DNA of 64,000 nt from Chara braunii. Taxonomy: Eukaryota > Streptophyta > Charophyceae > Charales > Characeae. A model generated the notes under the pieces. The model saw only the letters and a list, made by a program, of their open reading frames with translations. It was not told where the DNA came from and made no database searches. The position numbers and the translations under genes were made by a program. Each line of letters opens with the position of its first letter. Position 1 is the first letter of the stretch. Of the stretch, positions 1 to 10,311 are shown one piece after another. Location of the stretch: the NCBI GenBank assembly GCA_003427395.1, contig BFEA01000124.1:2635970-2699969 (forward strand), given 5' to 3'.

Positions 1-37
1 GGGGACCCCACAATTCTACCCGGTGGAACCTGTTACT

Positions 38-94
38 GGAAACCGGGTCCAGCGTCCCTTTGGGCTAGGCTGGAAAACGGGTCCAGCGTCCCTT
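38..94 (-). repeat. Two tandem copies of a 'GTCCAGCGTCCC' repeat
   Basis: Two adjacent copies of a ~23-nt unit (GGAAACCGGGTCCAGCGTCC, then a copy with AAAACGGG) occur here. The same unit appears in the opposite orientation at 51,785-51,810 and, more diverged, at 25,990-26,035, where it continues into a 'GCTGCTCCCCAC' segment. It is therefore a dispersed repeat of unknown class. Several single N bases nearby (105-325) mark low sequence quality. Confidence 0.6.
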
Positions 95-320
95 ATCTCT
101 TAACCNGCGATAANCATTGAAAATAATCAACTCCGAATGAATGCAGGCTCAACTTTGTACTGACTGGCGAACCAGTCCTATTTTGTACAGTCCTTTATGT
201 ATCCCCATTTATTGCTGCCTATAATAATCTCAGCCCAATAGGCTGTCTGAAAGGATGAATAAACTCATTCTTATNGGACAACACAGACCNAACCCATTAG
301 CTAGCAGTCTCCCAAGCTCT

Positions 321-689
321 CTAANTGGGGCAGTGCTCTACTACCTCGTCCCATAGATGCTTGGAGATCACCAGCTGTCCTTGGTCTGTAAAGGAAATCC
401 ATTTGAACTTCTTGTTCCAGGTAGTCTTCATACTATTTCTAGCANCAGGACTATTTCTTGCCCCTTTGGCTCTGCGTATCTTCACCCATTCTGCGCATAT
501 TAGATTCCGTAGTGCAAATTTAAACTTATTACGGATGACTGCTGGGGACCAGAAGTTACTATTGAACCTCCTGTCCCTTCTTGCTATCCAAAGTACCCAA
601 AATCCCAATACCCTGAACTTATTGGCTATAATAGCAACTTGATCCTTACTTCTGTTTCCATATAGGATAAACTCCTTGGTCCAAAATAC
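321..689 (-). pseudogene. LINE E1 extreme C-terminus after the zinc motif
   Basis: 'VLGFWVLWIARRDRRFNSN' followed by basic segments matches the position and character of 'RAIGFWIIWTERNRIQSDN' at the end of E5. The frame runs to about 321 ('LVISKHLWDEVVEH'). Two ambiguous bases (445 and 325) interrupt the translation. Below 320 I see only AT-rich 3' UTR-like sequence. Confidence 0.65.
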
Positions 690-1575
690 CTATGGGCCAT
701 AGGCAAGCTGCCACAAACTGCTCACCCATTCCCAGAATCCTCTAGCCACAATGCATTCCCACCATAGGTGGCTCGAGTCTTCCAGTGATTCCTGAACACA
801 GACATCACACTGGGGAGAGATATCCATCCCTTTGCTCATGCACCAATCTGCCGTCGGTACGCACGAGTGGAGATGCATCCACTGTAGGCTGGCTACCTTC
901 ATTTCCATCACACTGAGAAGTAAGGTAATGAAAAATTTGACCCATGTGTTGTTGAAGAGGGGACCGTTAACGGGTGCTCCCCTCTTTCTCCAACTGTTCC
1001 AGACGTTAATCTGTGAAGTAGATGCCTTAGAACTTAAGGAATAGCCTACTTTGGAAGAGTAGTCTGAGAGCAATATATTGGAGGAGGATAAGGAGTCGTC
1101 GGACAGAATCCAGCCTATCCTCCCTATATCTACTTTCCATGTCTCCTTCGGTGAGCCCTCCATTATGAGTTTGAACTGCCGCTTGCCCTTGTGTGCGCAT
1201 TCTGATACTCCAATTTCCAGCCATTCCTCATCATCCTGGAGGATTACTCCTCCGGTTTGTTTAATCAGAAATTTTCTGCCCCTGGTCCATACTGAGACCG
1301 TTGAGGGGGGTGATTCTATTTGATAGAATGTCCCCTCGCAGCCTAACCTTTTTCCACCATGTTCCTGCATGTTTGTCGTGATCGTCTTTCTTGATTACTT
1401 GAGTCCACTCGTCTGGTATGGCCTGAGTCACCCAATCTCTGTGTTGCTCAATGTTGTGGAGTCCTCTCAGTTTACTTCTCAATTCTTCTGCTGTCTTCCA
1501 CTGGCCTCTGTCTTGGATGCTGAATCTGCCATACCCCCTTCTGTAGCCATTTCCTCGCGAAATTGCCGGGTTTAT
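690..1575 (-). pseudogene. LINE E1 C-terminal region with zf-RVT-type zinc motif
   Basis: Two overlapping frames cover the tail. The first holds 'QWKTAEELRSKLRG' and 'WVTQAIPDEWTQVI', the second 'LQWMHLHSCVPTADW' and the zinc motif CDVC-x8-HLWWEC followed by 'ARGFWEWV'. CxxC...HxWWxC followed by WxW is the hallmark of the zf-RVT tail found mainly on plant LINE RTs; it probably contacts nucleic acid. A frameshift lies between the two parts at about 1,300-1,370. Confidence 0.82.
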
Positions 1576-2692
1576 TTGCCACCGAAAAGGGCTTGCCCTC
1601 AGGATCAGTGATAGCTGGATTATCGAATAAGCATGTATGGAAGATTTCACTTTTAGTAGAGGGGTGTGTTATGGTGTATGGGAGAAGCCTGCTCCACGCC
1701 TTAAGTATAGGTGCCCATGTGGGCGATTTCACTGAGGAAGTTAGTGGGTGCATGAGGATGGCTTGCCATACCGATTCGGGGTCAGTCAAGTTCCAATCTT
1801 TGCACAGGAGAGTCTGTGCCAAGATCATCCACGGCTGTGTACATTGGGATGTCAGTAATCTCACCGGCCACTTGGCTAATAGGGCGTCATTTTGTTTCTC
1901 CGGGTCAAGGATTCCCAGACCCCCCTGGGTTTTTTTCTCCGTCAGTTTCCACCATGCTACTTTACAGATACAGGACTCTACTCCTGAGTCTCCTTTCCAT
2001 ATATACCTGGTGAGAAGTTGGCGGATGAGTTTGGCTGATCTCGGGTTCAGTGTCCTTATGGACAGGATGTACCATACTGTGGATAACACCGCACAGTTTG
2101 TCAGGATCGCCCTTCCAAAAATGAACGCATAAGAGTTATTTGAGCGTTTCGTACAAGCTTCCCTGATTCTGTTTTCCATGATACTATCCTGTACCTGAGA
2201 GCTATCCCCGAAGGAGACCATTATTCCCAGGTACCGTTCAGAGTCTGTATTCCTTGTGGCCTTGATGCCCAAGTCCACAACTAGGGGCCTATTATCTGCT
2301 GTTAAAGCCGTTGACTTATTCCAGCTGATTTTCATTTCCGAAGCCGATTCATACAAAGACAAACATTGTTTCAGGGCACTTAGTGATGCATGAGAATTTT
2401 CGGTAATTGCTGAAAAATCATCTGCCAGGGCAGAAACCTTCAGCTGGTAGCTCGGTGAGATTCTCAGACCAGTGTAATCTGCATGGGTTCTGATCATATT
2501 CAATAGTATCTCCGATTGGATCACAAAGAGTGAGGGGGCCAAGGGGCACCCCTGCCTCAGTGACCTTGTAATCGTGAAGGAGTCCGAAATGTGGCCATTG
2601 ATTACTACCCTGTCGTGGGATCCGTGGTACAGAGAGTCTACCCATTTTCTAAACCCTTTACCGATACCCACCTTCTCAAGGAGAGCTTGCAC
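1472..2692 (-). pseudogene. LINE E1 reverse transcriptase, motif B to thumb
   Basis: Continuation of the RT in the same frame after the TGA. It contains motif B 'SRSLRQGCPLAPSLF' (here 'TRSLRQG'), motif C 'ALADDFSAI' with both catalytic Asp residues, 'NWSKS'-type 'SWNKSTAL', 'RYLGIMVS', 'FGRAILTNCAVLSTVWYI' and 'WWKLTEKKTQGGLGILDP'. It ends in a frame that diverges from the relatives after about position 1,575, where the true reading passes to another frame. All main catalytic residues of the polymerase are present. Confidence 0.88.
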
Positions 2693-2698
2693 GAACTT

Positions 2699-3139
2699 TC
2701 AGTTTACCCTATCATAAGATTTTTCAAAATCTATCATTATTATTGTTGTGTTGGGACCCGTGTTGTTTATAAGGTCTATTGTCTGCGAGAGAACCATCAC
2801 ATTATCCAGTACCAGTCTCCGAGGTACAAAACCTGACTGGTCAGGATTTACTAGTCTAGTCATGAAGGGGGCTAAACGTCTAGAAAGTGTCTTGGCCAGA
2901 ATTTTGCCGGCGACATTAAGAAGCGAGATAGGGCGGTAATTTCTAACATCTGATCTCTCACCTTTCTTATATAGGAGTATTATCACTCCCTCTGTGGATC
3001 TTACCGCTAATTTTTTATCCTGTAATATGCTGTTAAAAATTCTCAGTAAGTTTGGTCCCAATAGGGACCAGAACATATCGTAGAACTCTATAGGGAATCC
3101 GTCTGGGCCAGGGCACTTCCCCCTGGCCATACTTTTCAT
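2699..3139 (-). pseudogene. LINE E1 reverse transcriptase, fingers to motif A
   Basis: Reverse transcriptase segment with the classic LINE motifs 'GKCPGPDGFPIEFY', 'GVIILLYKKGE', 'NYRPISLLNV', 'DQSGFVPRR' and motif A 'MIDFEKSYDRVN' containing the first catalytic Asp. The frame stops at a TGA (2,701-2,699) exactly where the RT motif normally has Trp ('DRVNW'), and the same frame then continues into 'KFVQALLEKVG'. E3, E5 and E6 also have TGA at this site. Confidence 0.9.
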
Positions 3140-3157
3140 TGCTGAGGTTAGTTCGGG

Positions 3158-4069
3158 TCAGGTGATGGGTTGGTCCAATTCCTCTTTTTCCAGTTCTGAA
3201 ATGATTCTGTGGGTGGATTCCCATAGTCTCCCCTCTAAGTCGGGGGGAACCAGTGGATCCGCAGGGTCCTTATCAGAGGTTAACAACTTTCGATAAAATT
3301 CTTTGTCGTATTCACATATAGAGAGTGAGTCCTTTGCTTTCGGTTTGGTCTGAGAGAAAGGGTGGGAGAGTTCAATTATTGTTGGAGAGTTACTGTGCTC
3401 TCCCTTGAGTGAAAAAGTTTGTTTATTCATTCGGTCTTTCGAGAGGATCGCATCTATCTGTCGGAATTTAGCCCATGATTCATGTTTGTTTATCAGTTTA
3501 TCTCTCCACTCTTGTATCCATTGGGATCTCCTAAGGATCCAATAGTTGTCTGAGAAAGCATTATTCCCAAGTCTGCTTTCTGCCATTTCTATGTTCCTCT
3601 TTAGTTTGATTACTTCATATTTCCTGTTTATTTCCTTCAATCTATATATTGTTTGTAGCATGGCAGACATCATGTGTAATCCTTTATCTAGCCAATCGCC
3701 CGGGTCAGGGAAAATTTTGGTTAAATACCGCCATTCTTCCCAGTGGGAATAAACCCATTCAACCATGTTTGGTTCCTCGAATACCTGCATGTTGAGTTTG
3801 AAAGTGCCTCTGCCTTTTTCAATTTTGGCTCCTACGACCATTGACAGTGAAATGGGTTTGTGATCTGAGAGTGGGTCCTGAGTTATTTCTGCTTTTGTGA
3901 TCATTGGGAGAATATTCTCGCTCACTAAGATGACATCCAATCTACGACTGGTCACCATTTGGTGGCCATCCTTGTTCGACGACAACCAGGTGTATATCTT
4001 TTCTGTGGGATGAAGGTGACGGTAGGGGTCAAAGAGTCCGTTTTCCATAATGAGCTCGTTCAATGCCAC
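3158..4069 (-). pseudogene. LINE E1 endonuclease C-terminal half and EN-RT linker
   Basis: 303 codons. Residues ~1-75 hold the EN C-terminus: 'GLFDPYRHLHP', 'YTWLSSN', 'SRRLDVILVS' and the catalytic 'SDHKPISL'. The rest is the linker that precedes RT ('YRLKEINRKYE...AESRLGNN', 'LKGEHSNSP...ELSHPF', 'YRKLLTS'), which aligns by eye with E5 (55,733-56,100) and E6 (62,351-62,700). The frame closes with a TGA directly before the RT start at 'PELTSAM'. That position may once have been a sense codon, because the same frame carries on. Confidence 0.85.
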
Positions 4070-4152
4070 CGATTCGTTAGGGTGGGATAGTGGTGAAGAG
4101 GAGTCCAGTGTTTCATTGATTACTCTTTCCAGTCACCCCCCACCACTAGGTA

Positions 4153-4566
4153 CTAAGTACTGGGGATAACAACATTAAGAGATTCAAAGAAACTGATTTT
4201 TGAGTTGTGGTCCGTAGGTGCATATACTGAGAGTATGCACCAGGTCTGATCTGCAATCGAGATGGATGCCTTGGCCCAGCGACCCTCAGAATCCGTCTCA
4301 ATGTTACATATTGACTTGCTGAGGGAGTTGTGGATCAGGATGGTCACCCCCCCTTTGGTTCCAACTGTCGGGGACCACACTTGGGGGTCTGACCACCAAT
4401 TACCTAGTTCGCTTAACCTCTCAGCATCCAATTTAGTTTTCTGAATCAGAATAATGTTAGAATTGTTCTGGTGGAGCCAGGACTTGAGCCTGACCCTCCG
4501 ATGTTTGCCATTACCATCTACAAGGCCTCTTACATTCCATGAGGAGACCTTGATTCTAGAGTCCAT
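4153..4566 (-). pseudogene. LINE E1 APE-type endonuclease, N-terminal half
   Basis: Starts 'MDSRIKVSSWNVRG', the canonical opening of the EN domain that nicks target DNA to prime reverse transcription. 'GTKGGVTILIH' and 'WCILSVYAPT' match EN motifs of the other copies. The catalytic Glu of the 'LQETK' motif is Lys here ('LIQKTKLD'), whereas E2 and E5 keep Glu ('LQETKL', 'LQESKL'), so this copy is probably nuclease-dead. The frame ends at 'VVIPST' and the GDxN segment is scrambled before the EN reading resumes at ~4,069. Confidence 0.85.
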
Positions 4567-5275
4567 CCGTTCCTACGGATGGAGCATGTTGTTGGATGGC
4601 ATCCTTGGCGGGGGCCGTAAACTGCAATGCAGCCGGGTCCCACGGTGCTCTCAATACTTCTGAGAAGGATCTCGAGAAGATCTTCTTCTCCCCCTTCAGG
4701 ATATCATTGATCTCTGTTACTATTTCTCCCCTGATGCCATCTCCCAAGATCGGGATCTGGCGCTCGTCGCTGTTCGCTTTGAACCAGCTGATCGGTGCCC
4801 AGTAAAACCCCTCACCGGCAGTTTGGGGATTTACCCCAGAGTGAAGAGTTGTGTCTATACACAGTGCACTTACTGGGTAAATTTTTCCTGAAGCTCCAAT
4901 TTTATTGAAGTTGATCTGTGGGTGATCAGGGATCGGTCTAACTGCAAATCTGCCTTTTACTAGCCTTACCCCCAGATTGAACAGAGTCATTGGATCCGGA
5001 GATGAGTGCAGCGAGGCGTAGGGGATGTTATAACCCCCTTGTTCGTTGATCTTCAGCAGCACATACGGACCTTGGTTCGTGTTCTTGAATAGGATGGGTA
5101 TAGTCACGCATGGCGCAGTCGTTGCTCCGGATGCCGAATTGGCTTTGGCGACTGTGTAGCTCGGGGTTGTGTCCTCTCCAAAGGCCTGAGGGCGAGTTCT
5201 CTTCGGAGGGTCTTCCCTGCTATTGTCCTCAATGTTCATATCTGCTGGAATGCCTTCTGCGTCTGCAGCATTCAT
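4556..5275 (-). CDS. LINE E1 ORF1 C-terminal domain of unknown function
   Basis: This 239-residue frame has a conserved core shared with E2 (10,312-10,923), E5 (57,081-57,764) and E6 (60,944-61,735). Motifs in order: hydrophobic strand 'VTIPILF', 'YVLLKI', helix-like 'MTLFNLGVRLV', 'FAVRPIPD', 'KIYPV', 'FYWAPISWF', and near the end 'KKIFSRSFSEVLRAPW'. I do not recognise a known family. The strand order is faintly Nudix-like, but the catalytic Nudix box (GX5EX7REUXEEXGU) is absent. The stop codon overlaps the endonuclease start by 11 nt (ATGGACTCTAG), which suggests coupled translation of the next ORF. The frame is otherwise open. Confidence 0.7.
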   Translation of the reverse strand: MNAADAEGIPADMNIEDNSREDPPKRTRPQAFGEDTTPSYTVAKANSASGATTAPCVTIPILFKNTNQGPYVLLKINEQGGYNIPYASLHSSPDPMTLFNLGVRLVKGRFAVRPIPDHPQINFNKIGASGKIYPVSALCIDTTLHSGVNPQTAGEGFYWAPISWFKANSDERQIPILGDGIRGEIVTEINDILKGEKKIFSRSFSEVLRAPWDPAALQFTAPAKDAIQQHAPSVGTDGL

Positions 5276-5304
5276 TGGTGGTGGAATCTGACCCGGGACT
5301 GAGA

Positions 5305-5568
5305 TTAACGGAATTCATATCCCTCCTGAGGAGGAAGCCTGATGTTTGTCTCCCTCCGACAGGTTGGGTTTGGGGACTGTCCCTGCTCTGAACTTTTCTG
5401 TCGAAGAACCGACGGGGAGTTTACGTTTTTCATTGCTGGAGTTTCTGGTGCCAAGCCAGTTTGTTGGTTCTCCCCTGTGCGTTGGCGGCTTGGCTGCGAG
5501 GCTGCTGCTGTGTCTGCTGCTGTGTCTTCCTTCCTCCGCTTTGAGTTTGGAGAAGTGGGTTCATCCAC
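5305..5568 (-). pseudogene. LINE E1 ORF1 linker (shifted frame)
   Basis: The 87-codon frame begins 'MDEPTSPNSKRRKED' and is rich in Ser, Pro, Gln, Thr and basic residues, a composition like the linker of E6 at 60,640-60,940. It overlaps the end of the upstream ORF1 frame, and its own frame does not join the next domain at 5,275. I read it as the low-complexity linker between zinc knuckle and C-terminal domain, left in a different frame by two indels. Confidence 0.5.
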
Positions 5569-6614
5569 TGAATCGGATTGAATGTGGGATTGTTTTCCCT
5601 CTGAGTTGGTTTTTGTTTCCTTGACCCGGATGGGGTTTTGGAAACTGTGGTTCGACCCGTTGTGGATGCAGGGCCCTTACCTAGTGCATGGCCATGACCT
5701 TGGGGTTGTCTGCCGAACCCCTGGAAGAGTCCGGTTGGTAAGATGCTGTCCTGTCCCTCGGTGGTTTTGTCATCGGAACAGATGCATTTGTCTGGGAGTC
5801 TGATGTAGCGTCTACATCCGGCGCACCAGGGGGTGCGACTGTTTACCAGATCCCCTGTCAGCCAGTCGCTCCCTGTCCAAACTTTGAGGGAACGCACATA
5901 CTTGGCCTCTGCATCTATGTGAAGTTGATACTTTAAATTGCCCAGTCCTGGATCCACCGGATCATTGACTGGGTCGAATTCCATCAGTACCTTTCCCATC
6001 ACTTTCTCTATACCTGACTTGATATAGAATGATGCATTGATAGGGAATCTGAGAGCCATTACCCAGTATGTATTCTTTTTTTCTTCTTCCCTCTGATGGA
6101 TCCATTCACCTCTTGGCATCGACAGCCTGAACAAAATCTTATATGTTTTCCCTTTGTCCATGAATCGTTTCATCCCTTTGGTTATCAGCCATTCGGGGAT
6201 TTCCGGAACTTTGGAGATGTAGGTGACCTGTGTTTTGCTCTCTATGTGCACTAACCCTCTGTGTGTCAAAAGTTTCTCTGCAGGGAGGAGAGCGTTTTCC
6301 AAAGATCGAATTAAATCGATCTTTTTATCGTTTTGCATGTTCTTTGCCACTCCCTGAAAGAGAATAGCTACCCCCATCGTTTTGAGGAAGTCTTCCTCGA
6401 CGGCCCTGATGCTCTCACTTGGTCGGATCTCTACGCAGCTTTCTTCTTCGTCAATTGTGGCGTCAATGTAGGCTGAGACATCCTGGTTCTCATGATCCAG
6501 GTACCAACCACTGACCAAATCGGCCAAACGAGAGGTTTCGTCTTCAGTCATTGAGTATGTCCCAGGTTGGATAGGTTGTTGGGCGTGCCACAGGGGGATT
6601 GGCTCAGTATCCAT
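5430..6614 (-). CDS. LINE E1 ORF1, N-terminal and zinc-knuckle part
   Basis: The 394-residue open frame starts 'MDTEPIPLWHAQQ'. Its central part (about residues 185-260, 'YWVMALRFPINASFYI') aligns by eye with the same region in E2 ('FWVVAVQVPLDAYVYL') and E6 ('FWVMAIRVSLRAMFHL'), followed in each by a Cys-rich motif. Here that is CAGC-x9-CIC, lacking the usual His of a CCHC knuckle. ORF1 proteins of LINEs bind their own RNA in ribonucleoprotein particles; that role is inferred. The middle may be DUF4283-like, which I could not test. After residue ~345 the frame probably shifts: the Lys/Arg-rich frame at 5,568-5,305 looks like the better continuation. Confidence 0.75.
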   Translation of the reverse strand: MDTEPIPLWHAQQPIQPGTYSMTEDETSRLADLVSGWYLDHENQDVSAYIDATIDEEESCVEIRPSESIRAVEEDFLKTMGVAILFQGVAKNMQNDKKIDLIRSLENALLPAEKLLTHRGLVHIESKTQVTYISKVPEIPEWLITKGMKRFMDKGKTYKILFRLSMPRGEWIHQREEEKKNTYWVMALRFPINASFYIKSGIEKVMGKVLMEFDPVNDPVDPGLGNLKYQLHIDAEAKYVRSLKVWTGSDWLTGDLVNSRTPWCAGCRRYIRLPDKCICSDDKTTEGQDSILPTGLFQGFGRQPQGHGHALGKGPASTTGRTTVSKTPSGSRKQKPTQRENNPTFNPIQWMNPLLQTQSGGRKTQQQTQQQPRSQAANAQGRTNKLAWHQKLQQ

Positions 6615-6655
6615 TACTGAGGGGATGCGAGGGATAAAAGTGAGCCTCGATGTTA

Positions 6656-8243
6656 ATTAAAGGCCGATTAGGTTCCTGATTTTGTCGGTGTTGATACTTT
6701 CGATATCGATTAGGAAAAGAGGACAAGTCTACCTCTGGGGAGTCGCCTATCTGGGTAAGGAGTAGTCGGAATTAGAGTTAGGGGAATTTGTCCCTATACC
6801 ATAGGAAAGGAAGGAAGTGGTATCTGAATCATTGCTTATATTCGGGATTAATCCACACACTTTAATAAGGAGAAGTCGGATTAGGTTCCCCGTATACCTA
6901 AGTGAATGTTAATTTAATAATAATTAATTAATAATAAATAAATTATCAATAGTGATAGGTGTTCCGCTATGAATAATGGTAAGTCAATGTGGAAGATTAA
7001 GGAGAGCCCTATGCGATGTATCCTGGTTCTAGGAAAAGTGGTGGGGTATGTGAGGGGAGGGGGGGAGTGTGGAGTATTACGCGTTCTTTGTCGCCCGTAT
7101 ATATTGCTGGTGAGTGGACAACGAGACTGGGGTGGGTAAATATCAGGTTTTGGGAGGAGGAGGATGGAGTAGGGAGGAAGAACCCTCGCAAGGTCTTTTA
7201 CTGGCTTAGTGTGTAAGCGGGTAGGGAGAGCTGATGGAGGCGAAGATGTCGCCGGGCGAGTGGGGGTGAGGAAGAGCTATACTGGAGGCGGGGTCACTGG
7301 ACAACGAGAGTGAAAAAGGAGCGTGGGGAGTATGTGGGGTCGGGGAGCTGGGGAAATATCGGGAACTGTCAACCAGGTGGAGTAGACGCAGGAGCGGGCG
7401 TAGGAACTCTAACAACCCGACGAGGGAAATACGGGTAGTGAAATCCTATGGGAAGTGGTTCTATGTGGCGGAGAGATGGGTATGTGACGTAGGAGGCCTT
7501 AACTTGTTTCTCTACAGACTAAGTCGGAGTGGCAGATTTGGAAGGTGCGAGGTATGATGGTTGGATTTCCAGATTCCTGAGGAATCCCGAAATTGCGCGA
7601 GTTTCTTACGTTACGGAAATAGAGACGTACGGATACCTAAAACTTACTATAAATGGTATGGGCCGAGTTCGAAAGGAGCTCGTGAAATAACATGATATTA
7701 CTAATTATGGAATGGACCGGACGCAAGAGCACCTTACAATTCTACCAGTCCGACAGAGTCGCTGTTAGGGATACCAATTATTAGTGGATAAATAAGGGAA
7801 AGTGCAACTGTACAGTAAAGTGAGGAATTTCGTGATGATACCTGAGTAGCAACCCAGTAAAAGTAAACAGGAATCTCTCGGAAGCTTCGTACACACGTCG
7901 AGGCGTGGGAAGCAGGCTCTTCGAATCTTGCGTGCTGCTGCAGCGGAACGCCTTCCTCAGGTGTTACGCTGGTAGAACTGATTGTAACTTGGTAATGCTG
8001 GTTTCACTTCGGTAAAGACGGTGCGGTCAGTAAGGAACCGGCCCCCATACATGCCGCCCAACCCAACGAAAACCTAACTCGTTGGGTGAGAGTTGGGTGG
8101 ACACGTTTCCCCTTCCGTGCTCAAGACGGATGGGGAGGATGACTATGGCGGTAAATTCCTCGGTGAATTCTTCAACCGTGCGGCGGCGCAGGCCAAGGCG
8201 CATTAGCGCAAGGACGCAGGAGCGCACGCCGGTTCCCACTCTC
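6656..8243. other. No gene seen; possible LINE E1 leader
   Basis: The first ~250 bases next to E1 are probably its 5' leader. Beyond that I find only short non-conserved frames, G-rich on the plus strand, with no recognised motif. The stretch ends at a long T run. Confidence 0.4.
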
Positions 8244-8275
8244 GTGGCCTTGTTTTTTTTTGTTTTTTTTTTCAT

Positions 8276-8342
<67 letters not shown>
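8244..8342. repeat. Long T-rich and poly(T) tract
   Basis: T-rich tract ending in an uninterrupted run of 66 T at 8,277-8,342. It could be the poly(A) tail of a minus-strand retrocopy, but no coding remnant of one is visible downstream. 8,343-8,768 holds nothing recognisable except the probable 5' leader of LINE E2. Confidence 0.7.
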
Positions 8343-8345
<3 letters not shown>

Positions 8346-8768
8346 GTTGTGCTCGACATGCTTCGGGAAATTTCTCGAAGAGGGAGGCACGACCGGAACG
8401 CTTCCACCGGCGCTACGTCGCTCGGACCAAGAGTCTCCTTGGCCGGTAACGGGGGAGTGTTTGACCGCTGGGCATACCACCTAGATATGCCCACGGTAGT
8501 TTTCAGGCGCCCTCACCTACCTTTGTTGTGAGGTCATAGCTAGACAGTAGCTATGGAGGCAGCCCAAGCAAACACCCGGAAGGGCCTCTCTTCATACGTT
8601 GTACCTTAGACTCTCCTCGGTTGACACGGGTTTAAGTGTGGAAGAAGAATAGGTTGGTGTGTTTAACCACAATCACCCACTAAGTTATATGTCAATTCTC
8701 TATCTTAATCCCTCCCCTCCATACTCTTTCGCCCTTTCCCTCCCCTTTTCGCTAGTATCTAAGTACCC

Positions 8769-9735
8769 ATGGAGACGGAGAATGGAGATAGGGAGGCACG
8801 CTCACCCCTCCAAGTTCCTGGGGAGGCCTGTGAGGATAATGACAGACTATGCGAACTGATGAGGATATGTTATGATGAAGGGATCATGCCTTCGGACATT
8901 GATCCAGGAAAGATGACAGTGGAGGGGCATGAGGTGAGATTTAGAGTGAACGTCGTCCTCGACCAGGCAAAAATTAACTGGTTGAAGGAGCGTACGGTGA
9001 CTTTTATCTTCCACTCGGAGCGAGGTTTCTGCCAAGAAATGTCAAGGAAGATATAGTCCGAGCATACGAAGACAAGAAGACCGCCGATGGTGGATTCAAC
9101 ATGCAGTCTTTTTGGCGAGGAAGAGTGAAGATCGAATCTCCGAACGTGATCTCCTACGTAGCGAAATCAAGCGAAGTGGCAAGATGGCTCGTGGAGAAAG
9201 GGAATGATGACCTAATGATGGGTAACTCCCATTATGCCTTCGAGTTCAAGCCATGGCTTACCAAGGCACAGTTAAGGTTACAACGACAAGCCGAAGACGA
9301 GGGAAATTTTTGGGTGGTAGCAGTTCAAGTTCCATTGGATGCATACGTCTACCTGGACGCTCAAGTGAGCCGCGCGATTGGCAGAGTGGTACGCTCCTAT
9401 CCACCAGAGGAGGATCGCATGAAACCCTCGTTGGTCAACATCAAATTTGATGTGATGTTGACCTGGCAGCGAGAGACAATATGAAGGATAAAATTTGGAT
9501 CGATACTTCCGAAGGAGAGGAGTTGGAAATCAAATTGGCTTCCTCAGTGACCCCGCGTTGTCGGCGTTGTCAAGCGTTTTTCCACTCGGAGGCAGAGTGC
9601 CGAAGGAATAACCGACAACAGAACGGTGCAGCACCCTCAACCCATGAAGGCGGTCAATCACAAAAGGAAGGTCAACCTCAAGGAGAAAATATGAGTTATC
9701 AAGGTTTGTTGGGTCCTTCATCCCAAAACGTTTAA
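8769..9735 (+). pseudogene. LINE E2 ORF1 N-terminal part with CCHC knuckle
   Basis: Three successive frames (8,769-9,056; to 9,484; 9,481-9,735) together give one ORF1 reading. Shared with E6: 'INWLKERTVTFIF' (E6 'VKWLKERTVVVMF'), 'VKIESPNVISYVAK' (E6 'IKFEGANVFSYVAT'), 'GNFWVVAVQVPLDAYVYL', 'VVRSYPPEEDRMKPSLVNI'. The last frame carries CRRC-x4-H-x4-C, a canonical retroviral-type CCHC knuckle, followed by a Gln/Asn-rich tail. The start is the ATG at 8,769 ('METENGDREA'). Two frameshifts break it. Role: RNA-binding protein of the retrotransposition particle, by analogy. Confidence 0.75.
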
Positions 9736-10311
9736 AGCGTTAACATGTCAACAGTGGGGACGACCTCAGTTCAAGCATCAATCAGTGGTGGATTCACCAA
9801 TAAAATGAACCCCACCTTTTCACCAAGCCTTCATGCGACCCTGAGCTTTGCTCAGCTCTAAGGAGGATCACCATGGATTCCCTCGTCAGTCTTGCCATGG
9901 AACATCTCGGGGATGTCGTACGACATACTGCTTGGAATGGGTCAATCGTCTGCCTTCACTCCGTATTTATCATGTTTTCTGGCAACTTGAATTGGAGGAG
10001 CCTTCTCCACATACATGGAGGCGGGTCCGACAGTGAGTGTCATGGGTGGGAACGCAGTCCCCATCCCGGGCACCCACGGAACAGCTGTATCTGCGACAGA
10101 TCAGACTACATCATCCAGACCAGCGGCTCGTGCTCTTTAGTTAGGGACAAAACCAAGCTCCTCTCGTGCTCGTGGCAACACAGCCGGGAAACAGAGGCGA
10201 CTGGACAAGAAAGGAAGTTTCATATCTTAAGGAGGCATCCTGGAAGGGGAACCTTCGGTTACCTCCTCTCAAGGATCGGAGGGAAACTGTACAACAATCG
10301 GGACGCCAGGG
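9736..10311 (+). other. LINE E2 ORF1 linker region, frame lost
   Basis: In E1 and E6 the corresponding stretch is a low-complexity Ser/Pro/Gln/Gly linker. Here no single frame keeps that composition, so indels have probably destroyed it. I see no other feature. Confidence 0.4.

Larger units (their letters stand above)
240..6655 (-). mobile_element. LINE E1: non-LTR retrotransposon, nearly full length, decayed
   Basis: Reading on the minus strand from about 6,614 down to about 320, the order is ORF1 with a Cys-rich motif, linker, conserved ORF1 C-terminal domain, APE endonuclease, reverse transcriptase, then zinc-binding tail. This is a LINE of the plant type with a zf-RVT tail. It is the best preserved copy in the window, but it has several frameshifts, a TGA in the RT and a lost EN residue. 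No poly(A) tail is visible before the window edge, so the 3' boundary is uncertain. The 5' boundary is placed just before the ORF1 start. Confidence 0.85.

Noticed and set aside
8172-8531. Open frames of 74-155 codons on both strands across the poly(T) tract
   Set aside because: They consist largely of Phe or Lys runs from the homopolymer; no conserved motif.
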